DNA from: Streptantibioticus parmotrematis
GTDB lineage: Bacteria; Actinomycetota; Actinomycetes; Streptomycetales; Streptomycetaceae
Direction: 5' to 3'
Assembly: GCF_019890615.1 (NCBI RefSeq)
Contig: NZ_JAINVZ010000007.1
Span: 1 to 64,000 of the forward strand
Length of the DNA: 64,000 nucleotides
The position numbers were made by a program, and so were the translations under genes. Within the stretch, counting starts at the first letter, position 1, and each line of letters opens with the position of its first letter. Below are positions 8,249 through 16,039 of the stretch, one piece after another. The notes beneath the pieces are model-generated. The model was not told the origin of the DNA. It searched no databases and worked only from the letters and a program-made list of their open reading frames with translations.

Positions 8249-9985
8249 GTGTTCCTGACGATCACCACCACCGGCACCTCGGCGGCACCCGCCACCGACC
8301 TGGGCTTCCTGCTGCACAAACACCCGGACAGGGCGCAGGAGTTCAGCACGTCGTACGGCACCGCCCACGTCTTCTACCCGCAGGCGTCCGAGCAGTTGTG
8401 CACGGCGGCGCTGCTGCTGGAGGTGGATCCGGTCGCCCTGGTGCGGCGCGCCAAGGGCAAGGGACGCGGCGGCGGCACGCCCGACAGCGCCCTCGCGCAG
8501 TACGTCAACGACCGCCCCTACGCGGCCAGTTCACTGCTCTCCGTCGCGCTGAGCGCGGTGTTCGCCAGCGCGCTCAAGGGGGTGTCCCCCGCGCGGCCCG
8601 AGCGGGCGGCGGCACCGATGCCGTTGCGCGTCGAGGTCCCGGCGCTGCCCGCGCGGGGCGGTGTGCCGCTGGTGCGGGCGCTGTTCGAGCCGTTGGGCTG
8701 GACGGTGACCGCGCGGCCCGTGCCGCTGGACGAGGAGTTCCCGGAGTGGGGCGAATCGCGGTACGTGGCGCTCACGTTGGAGGGTGAGCAGCGGCTGTCC
8801 GACGCGTTGCGGCACCTGTACGTGCTGCTGCCGGTGCTGGACGACGCCAAGCACTACTGGATCGCGCCCGACGAGGTCGACAAGCTGCTGCGCGCGGGAG
8901 AGGGCTGGCTCGCCGGTCACCCCGAGCAGCAGCTGATCACCTCCCGCTACCTGTCGCACCGTTGGGGCCTGACCCGGCAGGCGGTGGAGCGGCTCGCGCT
9001 GGCCCGGCTCGCCGAGACCGACGACAGCGCGACGGAGGAGATCGACAACGCGGTGGAGGACGGGGGCCCGGACGCGGCTGACGAGGCCGACGCCGCCACC
9101 GCCCCGCAGACCCATGCCACCGCCACCTCCCCGCAGGCCCATGCCACAGCGCCCCTCACCGAGGAAACCGCCCCGCGCCCCCTCGCCGTCCTGCGTCGCG
9201 AGGCGATCGCCGCCGTGCTGCGCTCCCACGGCGCCGCCCGTGTTCTCGACCTGGGCTGCGGTCAGGGCCAGTTGACGCAGGAGCTGCTGAAGGACCCCCG
9301 TTTCACCGAGGTCGTGGGTGTCGATGTGTCGACACGCGCGCTTACGATCGCGGCCCGGCGGTTGCGGCTCGACCGCCTCACGGAACGGCAGGCCGCCCGC
9401 GTGCGGCTGCTCCAGGGCTCCCTCGCGTACACCGACGCGCGCCTGAAGGGCTACGACGCCGCCGTGCTCAGCGAGGTGATCGAGCACGTCGACCCGCCGC
9501 GCCTGCCCGCGCTGGAGTACGCGGTCTTCGGCGCCGCCCGCCCCGGCACGGTGATCGTGACCACGCCCAACGTCGAGTACAACGTGCGCTGGGAGACGCT
9601 CCCGGCCGGGCACATGCGGCACGGCGACCACCGCTTCGAGTGGACCCGCCAGCAGTTCCGCGCCTGGGCCCGCGCGGTCGCCGAACGGCACGGCTACGAG
9701 GTCGAGTTCGCCCCGGTCGGCGAGGACGACCCCGAGGTCGGCCCGCCCACCCAGATGGCCGTCTTCCACGCCACCACGCTCACCGCGGACACCCGCACCG
9801 GAAGCACGCACACCAGAAGCACGCACACCGCAAGCACGCACACCAGAAGCACCCGCACCGAAAGCACGCATCCCGGAAGCACCCGCACCGAATACACGCG
9901 CACCGAATACACGCACACCGCAAACACCCCCACCGAAAAACCCCGCCCCGACAGCACCCGCACCGGAAAGGAGCCCGCGGCATGA
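8249..9985 (+). CDS. hen1: 3'-terminal RNA ribose 2'-O-methyltransferase Hen1
   Basis: Methylates the 2'-OH at the 3' end of cleaved RNA before Pnkp reseals it, which protects the junction from repeated cleavage (known for the bacterial Hen1/Pnkp pair). 578 residues. Residues 1-250 are the Pnkp-interacting N-terminal domain. The methyltransferase domain has DLGCGQG at 334-340. The metal site is the E409-x2-E412-H413 cluster plus a later His (H461 in HGDHRFEW). Residues 515-574 are twelve five-residue repeats not expected in the family. The start is GTG 8249, next to the conserved FLTITTT strand. Its stop overlaps the pnkp ATG. Confidence 0.95.
   Translation: MFLTITTTGTSAAPATDLGFLLHKHPDRAQEFSTSYGTAHVFYPQASEQLCTAALLLEVDPVALVRRAKGKGRGGGTPDSALAQYVNDRPYAASSLLSVALSAVFASALKGVSPARPERAAAPMPLRVEVPALPARGGVPLVRALFEPLGWTVTARPVPLDEEFPEWGESRYVALTLEGEQRLSDALRHLYVLLPVLDDAKHYWIAPDEVDKLLRAGEGWLAGHPEQQLITSRYLSHRWGLTRQAVERLALARLAETDDSATEEIDNAVEDGGPDAADEADAATAPQTHATATSPQAHATAPLTEETAPRPLAVLRREAIAAVLRSHGAARVLDLGCGQGQLTQELLKDPRFTEVVGVDVSTRALTIAARRLRLDRLTERQAARVRLLQGSLAYTDARLKGYDAAVLSEVIEHVDPPRLPALEYAVFGAARPGTVIVTTPNVEYNVRWETLPAGHMRHGDHRFEWTRQQFRAWARAVAERHGYEVEFAPVGEDDPEVGPPTQMAVFHATTLTADTRTGSTHTRSTHTASTHTRSTRTESTHPGSTRTEYTRTEYTHTANTPTEKPRPDSTRTGKEPAA
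9791..9970 (+). repeat. 15-bp repeat encoding T[RH]TxS pentapeptides in Hen1 tail
   Basis: Twelve contiguous 15-base units in frame with hen1. Most encode Thr-Arg/His-Thr-x-Ser/Tyr; two near the end have drifted. The A content is much higher than in flanking codons (CACACC, GAAGCACG). The array ends four codons before the stop, so it supplies a Thr-rich, positively charged, probably disordered tail. Confidence 0.9.
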
Positions 9986-12600
9986 CCGGCACCCCGCCTC
10001 CACCCCCGCCTCCGACCCCACCCGCTGCCCCGCCCCCGACCCCGCCCGCCGCCGCTCCCGGCCGCGTCCTGCCCGTCACCGACCTGTCCCTCGTCGTGCT
10101 GATCGGCGCCACCGGATCCGGCAAGTCCACCTTCGCCAGGCGCCACTTCGCGCCCACCCAGATCGTCTCCTCCGACGTCTGCCGGGGCCTGGTCAGCGAC
10201 GACGAGAACGACCAGAGTGCCTCCGCCGACGCCTTCGACGTGCTGCACCACATCGCGGGCAAGCGGCTGGCCGCCGGACGCCTGACCGTCGTCGACGCCA
10301 CCAACGTGCAGGCCGAGGGCCGGGCCGCGCTGGTCCGGCTGGCGCGGGAGCACGACGTGCTGCCCATCGCCATCGTGCTGGACGTGCCCGAGCAGGTCTG
10401 CGCCGAGCGCAACGCGGCCCGGCCCGACCGTGCCCACTTGCCCCGCCACGTCATCCGGCGCCATCAGCGCGAACTGCGCCGATCGCTGCGCCACTTGGAG
10501 CGCGAGGGCTTCCGCAAGGTCCATGTGCTGCGCGGCGCCGCCGAGGTGGACGCCGCCACGATCACCCTGGAGCGCCGCTACAACGACCTGCGCCACCTGA
10601 CCGGTCCGTTCGACGTCATCGGCGACGTGCACGGCTGCCGTTCCGAACTGGACGCGCTGCTGGGCGCGTTGGGCTACGTGGACGGCGTCCACCCGGAGGG
10701 CCGCACGGCGGTCTTCGTCGGCGACCTGATCGACCGCGGCCCGGACAGCCCCGGAGTGCTGGCGCGGGTGATGGACATGGTGGAGGCGGGCAGCGCGCTG
10801 TGCGTCTCCGGCAACCACGAGAACAAGCTCGGCCGCTGGCTGAAGGGCCGTCAGGTCCAGGTCGGCCACGGCCTCGCCGAGACCGTCGAGCAACTGACCG
10901 CGCAGGACGAGGAGTTCACCGCGCGCGTGCGCCGCTTCGTCGAGGGCCTGGTCAGCCACTACGTGCTGGACGGCGGCGCCCTGGTCGTCTGCCACGCCGG
11001 GCTGCCGGAGAAGTACCACGGCCGCACCTCGGGCCGGGTGCGCTCGCACGCGCTGTACGGCGACACCACCGGCGAGACCGACGAGTTCGGCCTGCCGGTA
11101 CGCTACCCGTGGGCCGAGGAGTACCGCGGTCGCGCCACCGTCGTCTACGGCCACACACCCGTGCCGAATGCCACCTGGCTGAACAACACCATCTGCTTGG
11201 ACACCGGTTGCGTCTTCGGCGGCCGGCTGACCGCGTTGCGCTGGCCGGAGCGCGAGCTGGTCGACGTGCCCGCCGAGCGCGTCTGGTACGAGCCGGTAAG
11301 GCCGCTGGCCGCGCAGGCACCCGGCGGGCGGGACGGCCGACCGCTGGACCTCGCCGACGTCACCGGCCGCCGCGTCGTGGAGACCGCCCACCACGGCCGG
11401 GTCGCGGTGCGCGAGGAGAACGCGGCCGCCGCCCTGGAGGTGATGAGCCGCTTCGCCGTCGACCCCGGCCTGCTCGCCTACCTGCCGCCGACCATGGCGC
11501 CCTGCGCGACCTCCGGCCTCGACGGCTGGCTGGAGCACCCGGCCGAGGCGTTCGCCGCCTACCGCGAGGACGGCGTGCGCCACGTGGTGTGCGAGGAGAA
11601 GCACATGGGCTCCCGCGTGGTGGCGCTGGTCTGCCGGGACGCGGCGGTGGCCGCCGAGCGCTTCGGCGCCGCGCGCGGCGGCGACGGCACGCCCGAGGTC
11701 AGCGGCGCCCTGCACACCCGCACCGGGCGCCCGTTCTTCGACGACCCGGCGATCACCGAGGAGTTCCTCGCCCGGCTGCGCGCCGCCGTGACCGCCGCCG
11801 GGCTGTGGGAGGAACTGGACACCGACTGGCTGCTGCTCGACGCCGAGCTGTTGCCGTGGTCGCTGAAGGCCTCAGGGCTGCTGCGCGGGCAGTACGCCGC
11901 CGTGGGCGCTGCCTCCCGGGCGGTCCTGCCCGGCGCGCTGTCCGCGCTGGAGGCGGCCGCGGGCAGGGGCGCGGACTTGGGCGGACTGCTGGAGCGGCAG
12001 CGCGGGCGGGCCGAGGACGCCGAGGCGTTCACCCGGGCCTACCGGCGCTACTGCTGGAGCACCGAGGGCCTTCAGGGCGTGCGGCTCGCGCCGTTCCAGC
12101 TGCTGGCGGCGCGCGGACGCAACCTGGCCACGACACCGCACGACACGCAGCTGGCCCTGATCGACCGCCTCGTCGCGCACGACACCGGCGGGCTGCTCAC
12201 CGGCACCCGCAGGCTGTTCGTCGACACCGAGGACGAGGCGTCCGTGGCGGCCGGCACCGACTGGTGGCTGGAGCTGACCGCGTCCGGCGGCGAGGGCATG
12301 GTCGTCAAGCCGGTGCAGGCGTACGTGCGCGGGCGGCGCGGCCTCGTCCAGCCGGGCGTCAAGTGCCGCGGCCGGGAGTACCTGCGCATCGTCTACGGGC
12401 CCGAGTACGCCCGCCCGGACAACCTCGCCCGGCTGCGCTCGCGCTCCCTGGGCCACAAGCGCTCCCTCGCGCTGCGCGAGTACGCGCTCGGCCTGGAGGC
12501 GCTGGACCGGCTGGCGCGCGGCGAGCCGCTGTGGCGGGTCCACGAGGCGGTCTTCGCCGTCCTCGCCCTGGAGTCCGAGCCGGTCGACCCGAGGCTGTGA
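9982..12600 (+). CDS. pnkp: polynucleotide kinase-phosphatase Pnkp (RNA repair)
   Basis: Three-domain RNA end-healing and sealing enzyme of 872 residues. A Pro-rich leader (about 5-26) precedes the 5'-kinase with Walker A GATGSGKST (42-50). A metallophosphatase/2',3'-phosphatase follows with GDVHG (214), GDLIDRG (247) and GNHE (277). The C-terminal ligase/adenylyltransferase has its lysine at K540 in EEKHMGSR, EGMVVKP (771) and the later VQPGVKCRGREYL. All signature residues are present. The start is fixed by the ATGA overlap with hen1 and GGAAAGGAG at 9964-9972, so Hen1 and Pnkp are probably made in fixed ratio. Confidence 0.96.
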   Translation: MTGTPPPPPPPTPPAAPPPTPPAAAPGRVLPVTDLSLVVLIGATGSGKSTFARRHFAPTQIVSSDVCRGLVSDDENDQSASADAFDVLHHIAGKRLAAGRLTVVDATNVQAEGRAALVRLAREHDVLPIAIVLDVPEQVCAERNAARPDRAHLPRHVIRRHQRELRRSLRHLEREGFRKVHVLRGAAEVDAATITLERRYNDLRHLTGPFDVIGDVHGCRSELDALLGALGYVDGVHPEGRTAVFVGDLIDRGPDSPGVLARVMDMVEAGSALCVSGNHENKLGRWLKGRQVQVGHGLAETVEQLTAQDEEFTARVRRFVEGLVSHYVLDGGALVVCHAGLPEKYHGRTSGRVRSHALYGDTTGETDEFGLPVRYPWAEEYRGRATVVYGHTPVPNATWLNNTICLDTGCVFGGRLTALRWPERELVDVPAERVWYEPVRPLAAQAPGGRDGRPLDLADVTGRRVVETAHHGRVAVREENAAAALEVMSRFAVDPGLLAYLPPTMAPCATSGLDGWLEHPAEAFAAYREDGVRHVVCEEKHMGSRVVALVCRDAAVAAERFGAARGGDGTPEVSGALHTRTGRPFFDDPAITEEFLARLRAAVTAAGLWEELDTDWLLLDAELLPWSLKASGLLRGQYAAVGAASRAVLPGALSALEAAAGRGADLGGLLERQRGRAEDAEAFTRAYRRYCWSTEGLQGVRLAPFQLLAARGRNLATTPHDTQLALIDRLVAHDTGGLLTGTRRLFVDTEDEASVAAGTDWWLELTASGGEGMVVKPVQAYVRGRRGLVQPGVKCRGREYLRIVYGPEYARPDNLARLRSRSLGHKRSLALREYALGLEALDRLARGEPLWRVHEAVFAVLALESEPVDPRL

Positions 12601-12692
12601 CGCGGCCCCGCCGACCCGACGCCGGAGCCGTGGCCGGAACCCGGCGGTGCTCGGCGGGGTAGGACCGCGCCCGGCCGTGGAAAGGTCAGGGC

Positions 12693-13925
12693 ATGGGTTT
12701 CCACGTGGACTCCGAGGCCGGGCGGCTGCGCCGCGTCATCCTGCACCGCCCGGACCTGGAGCTGAAACGACTCACCCCTTCGAACAAGGAGGCGTTGCTC
12801 TTCGACGACGTGCTGTGGGTCCGCAGAGCGCGGGCGGAGCACGACGCCTTCGCCGACATACTGCGCGACCGGGGCATCGAGGTGCACCTGTTCGGGGACC
12901 TGCTGCGCGAGACGCTCCAGGTCCCCGAGGCGTTGCGGCTGGTGCTGGACCGGGTCTTCGACGAGAAGGAGTTCGGCCCGCTGGCCACCGACCACCTGCG
13001 CGCCGCCTGCGCCGGGCTGCCACCCGCCGACCTGGCCGAAGCGCTGGTCGGCGGGCTGACCAAGCGGGAGTTCCTGGCCAGGTTCGCCGAACCGACCTCG
13101 GTGCGCTTCCACGTCATGGACCTGGACGACTTCCTGCTCGAACCGCTCCCCAACCACCTGTTCACCCGCGACACCTCGGCCTGGGTCTACGACGGCGTCA
13201 GCATCAACGCGATGCGCTGGCCCGCCCGTTGGCGCGAGACCGTGCACTTCGAGGCGATCTACCGCTACCACCCGATGTTCGCGGGCGGCCTGTTCCACGT
13301 GTGGTCCGCGGGGCAGGCGGCCTACCCGTCCACCATCGAGGGCGGCGACGTGCTGGTGATCGGCAACGGCGCCGTGCTGATCGGGATGAGCGAGCGCACC
13401 ACCCCGCAGGCGGTCGAGATGCTGGCGCGCGGGCTGTTCAACGCGGGCTCCGCGAAGACCATCGTGGCGCTGGACATGCCGAAGAAGCGGGCGTTCATGC
13501 ACCTGGACACCGTGATGACGATGGTGGACGGCGACGCCTTCACCAAGTACGCGGGCCTGGGCATGCTGCGCTCGTACACCATCGAACCGGGCGCGGAGGA
13601 GGGCGAGTTGAAGGTCACCGACCACGCTCCCGATCACATGCACCGCGCCATCGCGGCCTCCCTCGGCCTGGACGGCATCCGGGTGCTGACCCCCACCCAG
13701 GACGTGCACGCGGCCGAACGCGAGCAGTGGGACGACGGCTGCAACGTGCTGGCCGTCGAGCCGGGCGTCGTCGTCGCGTACGAACGCAACGTGACGACCA
13801 ACACCCACCTGCGCAAGCAGGGCATCGAGGTGATCACCATCCCCGGCAGCGAACTCGGCCGGGGTCGCGGCGGCCCGCGCTGCATGAGCTGCCCGGTCGA
13901 ACGGGACGCGGTGGGCGCGGGCTGA
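12693..13925 (+). CDS. arcA: arginine deiminase ArcA
   Basis: Hydrolyses arginine to citrulline and ammonia. 410 residues, typical length. N-terminal [20 protein letters not shown] and LLFDDVLWV, the mid-protein FTRDTSAWV and [11 protein letters not shown], and a C-terminal [13 protein letters not shown] segment. In that last segment the Cys of MSCP is the catalytic nucleophile. It starts at ATG 12693 on its own 92-base leader. An ornithine carbamoyltransferase follows, but no carbamate kinase or arginine-ornithine antiporter is in the window, so the full energy-yielding ADI operon is not here. Confidence 0.95.
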   Translation: MGFHVDSEAGRLRRVILHRPDLELKRLTPSNKEALLFDDVLWVRRARAEHDAFADILRDRGIEVHLFGDLLRETLQVPEALRLVLDRVFDEKEFGPLATDHLRAACAGLPPADLAEALVGGLTKREFLARFAEPTSVRFHVMDLDDFLLEPLPNHLFTRDTSAWVYDGVSINAMRWPARWRETVHFEAIYRYHPMFAGGLFHVWSAGQAAYPSTIEGGDVLVIGNGAVLIGMSERTTPQAVEMLARGLFNAGSAKTIVALDMPKKRAFMHLDTVMTMVDGDAFTKYAGLGMLRSYTIEPGAEEGELKVTDHAPDHMHRAIAASLGLDGIRVLTPTQDVHAAEREQWDDGCNVLAVEPGVVVAYERNVTTNTHLRKQGIEVITIPGSELGRGRGGPRCMSCPVERDAVGAG

Positions 13926-13992
13926 GCCCGCCGCTCCGGCCGCCCACCTCGCAAGAGGCCCGCCCGCCTCGGGGCGGCCCGCTGTCGTGCGC

Positions 13993-14018
13993 GCATAATG
14001 ATGCCTATAGTCGTATAG
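13993..14018. promoter_or_regulatory. two adjacent inverted repeats before argF (possible ArgR site)
   Basis: GCAT-AATG-ATGC (13993-14004) is directly followed by CTATA-GTCG-TATAG (14005-14018), in an AT-rich island 40-65 bases before the OTC start. The first repeat resembles the core of Streptomyces ARG boxes as I remember them. An ArgR role is inference. Confidence 0.35.
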
Positions 14019-14058
14019 ACTTCCAGCATTCTCGACCGCCGCGACCCAGGAGCCTGCC

Positions 14059-15063
14059 ATGGCCATCGACCTCACAGGCCGCCACTTCCTCAAGGAGCTG
14101 GACTTCACCGCCGAGGAGTTCCGTCACCTGGTGGAGCTGGCCGGGGCCCTGAAGGCCGCCAAGCGCGCCGGGACCGAGGAGCGCCGGCTGAGCGGCCGCA
14201 ACATCGCGCTGGTCTTCGAGAAGACCTCCACCAGGACCCGCTGCTCCTTCGAGGTCGCCGCCGCTGACCAGGGCGCCTCCACCACCTACCTCGACCCCTC
14301 CGGCTCCCAGATGGGCCACAAGGAGTCGGTCAAGGACACCGCCCGCGTCCTCGGCCGCCTCTTCGACGCCGTCGAGTACCGCGGCAACGGCCAGGAGGTC
14401 GTCGAGGAGCTGGCCGCGTACGCCGGGGTGCCGGTCTACAACGGACTGACCGACGAGTGGCACCCCACCCAGATGCTCGCCGACGTCCTCACCATGGCCG
14501 AGCACTCCGCCAAGCCGCTGGAGGAGATCTCCTACGCCTACCTCGGCGACGCCCGCTACAACATGGGCAACTCGCTGCTGGTCACCGGCGCCCTGCTCGG
14601 CATGGACGTGCGCATCGTGGCGCCCCGCGCGCTGTGGCCCTCGGACGCGGTGACCGCCCGGGCGCGGCGGCTGGCCGAGGGCAGCGGAGCGCGGATCACC
14701 ATCACCGAGGACGTCGCCGAGGGCGTGCGCGGCGCGGACTTCGTGCACACCGACATCTGGGTGTCGATGGGGGAGCCGCAGGAGGTGTGGGCCGAGCGCA
14801 TCGCCCTGCTGACCCCGTACGCGGTGACCGCCGAGGTGCTGGAGGCGACCGGCAACCCCGGCGTGCGGTTCATGCACTGCCTGCCGGCCTTCCACGACCT
14901 GGGCACGGCGGTCGGCCGCCAGGTCCACGAGCGCTTCGGTCTCGAGTCGCTGGAGGTCACCGACGAGGTCTTCGAGTCGGACCGCTCGATCGTCTTCGAC
15001 CAGGCGGAGAACCGCATGCACACCATCAAGGCGGTCCTGGTGGCGACGCTCGCGGGCGGCTGA
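14059..15063 (+). CDS. argF: ornithine carbamoyltransferase
   Basis: Catalyses ornithine + carbamoyl phosphate to citrulline, or phosphorolysis of citrulline in the ADI direction. 334 residues with the complete signature set: carbamoyl-phosphate loop STRTRC, HPTQ, and [10 protein letters not shown] near the C-terminus. Sequence alone does not separate the anabolic from the catabolic enzyme. The arcA neighbour suggests a catabolic role, while the possible ArgR-like palindrome upstream suggests arginine-responsive control. ATG start behind CCAGGAGCC. Confidence 0.95.
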   Translation: MAIDLTGRHFLKELDFTAEEFRHLVELAGALKAAKRAGTEERRLSGRNIALVFEKTSTRTRCSFEVAAADQGASTTYLDPSGSQMGHKESVKDTARVLGRLFDAVEYRGNGQEVVEELAAYAGVPVYNGLTDEWHPTQMLADVLTMAEHSAKPLEEISYAYLGDARYNMGNSLLVTGALLGMDVRIVAPRALWPSDAVTARARRLAEGSGARITITEDVAEGVRGADFVHTDIWVSMGEPQEVWAERIALLTPYAVTAEVLEATGNPGVRFMHCLPAFHDLGTAVGRQVHERFGLESLEVTDEVFESDRSIVFDQAENRMHTIKAVLVATLAGG

Positions 15064-15133
15064 GCGCCGCCGGGGCTCGGGTCGGCGCCTGTCGTACGCG
15101 GTCCGCCGCCGGGATCCTGGATGTGTCGCCCTC

Positions 15134-15198
15134 GTGACGCCGGTCACGATGCGGTGATAACTTCGCAGGGCGGGCGACCGCCTCTCCGTCCTGCGAAG
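15134..15198 (+). promoter_or_regulatory. promoter-like pair and 9-bp inverted repeat reaching the RBS
   Basis: GTGACG (15134) and GATAAC (15156) with a 16-base spacer could be -35/-10. CTTCGCAGG (15161-15169) and its exact complement CCTGCGAAG (15190-15198) flank a 20-base spacer. The right arm runs into the GAAGGAGG ribosome site of the enoyl-CoA hydratase. This may be a repressor operator or an RBS-masking leader hairpin. Confidence 0.45.
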
Positions 15199-15209
15199 GA
15201 GGCCATGCC

Positions 15210-16037
15210 ATGAGTCCGATGCGAGGCTCCGCGAGCACCACCGAGGAGTGGCGCCATCTGCGGCTGTCGCACGCGGACGGGGTCACCACGGTCACCCTCG
15301 ACCGCCCGGACAAGCTCAACGCCCTCACCTTCGGCGCCTACGCCGACCTGCGCGACCTGCTCCCCGAGCTGGCCCGCGACGGCCGCACCCGGGCCCTGGT
15401 CCTCGGCGGCGAGGGCCGCGGCTTCTGCTCCGGCGGCGACGTCGACGAGATCATCGGCGCCACGCTGGAGATGGGCGCCGGTGAGCTGCTGGACTTCACG
15501 CGCATGACCGGGCAGGTGGTGCGGGCGCTGCGGGAGTGCCCGTTCCCGGTGGTCGCCGCCATCCACGGCATCGCGGCGGGCGCGGGCTCCGTGCTGGCGC
15601 TGGCCTCGGACTTCCGGGTGGTCGAGCGCTCCGCCCGGTTCGCGTTCCTGTTCACCCGCGTCGGGCTGTCCGGCGCCGACATGGGCGCCGCCTACCTGCT
15701 GCCGAGGGTGGTCGGCCTCGGCCACGCGACCCGGCTGCTGATGCTGGGCGAGCCGGTCGGCTCCGAGGAGGCCCAACGCATCGGCCTGGTCAGCGAGTTG
15801 ACCGAGGACGGCCGGGCCGGGGAGGCCGCCGCCGCGCTCGCCAAACGGCTGGCGGAGGGCCCCGCACTCGCCTACGCGCAGACCAAGGCCCTGCTCACCG
15901 CCGAACTCGACATGCCGCTCGGCGCCGCCATCGAGATGGACGCGGCGACCCAGGCGTTGCTGATGACCAGCGCGGACTACGCCGAGTTCCACGCCGCGTT
16001 CACCGGGAAACGGCCGCCCAAGTGGGAGGGGCGGTAG
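15210..16037 (+). CDS. enoyl-CoA hydratase/isomerase family protein
   Basis: Crotonase-fold protein of 275 residues, likely hydrating an unsaturated CoA thioester in ring-derived beta-oxidation. Family features: VTLDRPDKLNALTFGAY, the oxyanion-hole segment around GFCSGGDVDEI, and AAIHGIAAGAGSVLALASDFRVV. A Gly-Ala-Gly-Ser replaces one of the usual acidic catalytic positions, so isomerase or hydrolase activity is possible. It ends two bases before the monooxygenase/reductase start and is surely co-transcribed with it. Aromatic acyl-CoA specificity is inferred from context. Confidence 0.88.
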   Translation: MSPMRGSASTTEEWRHLRLSHADGVTTVTLDRPDKLNALTFGAYADLRDLLPELARDGRTRALVLGGEGRGFCSGGDVDEIIGATLEMGAGELLDFTRMTGQVVRALRECPFPVVAAIHGIAAGAGSVLALASDFRVVERSARFAFLFTRVGLSGADMGAAYLLPRVVGLGHATRLLMLGEPVGSEEAQRIGLVSELTEDGRAGEAAAALAKRLAEGPALAYAQTKALLTAELDMPLGAAIEMDAATQALLMTSADYAEFHAAFTGKRPPKWEGR

Positions 16038-16039
16038 CC

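Noticed and set aside
13960-13979. CCGCC-TCGG-GGCGG stem after arcA
   Set aside because: Only five base pairs and no further support; too weak to call a terminator in this GC content.
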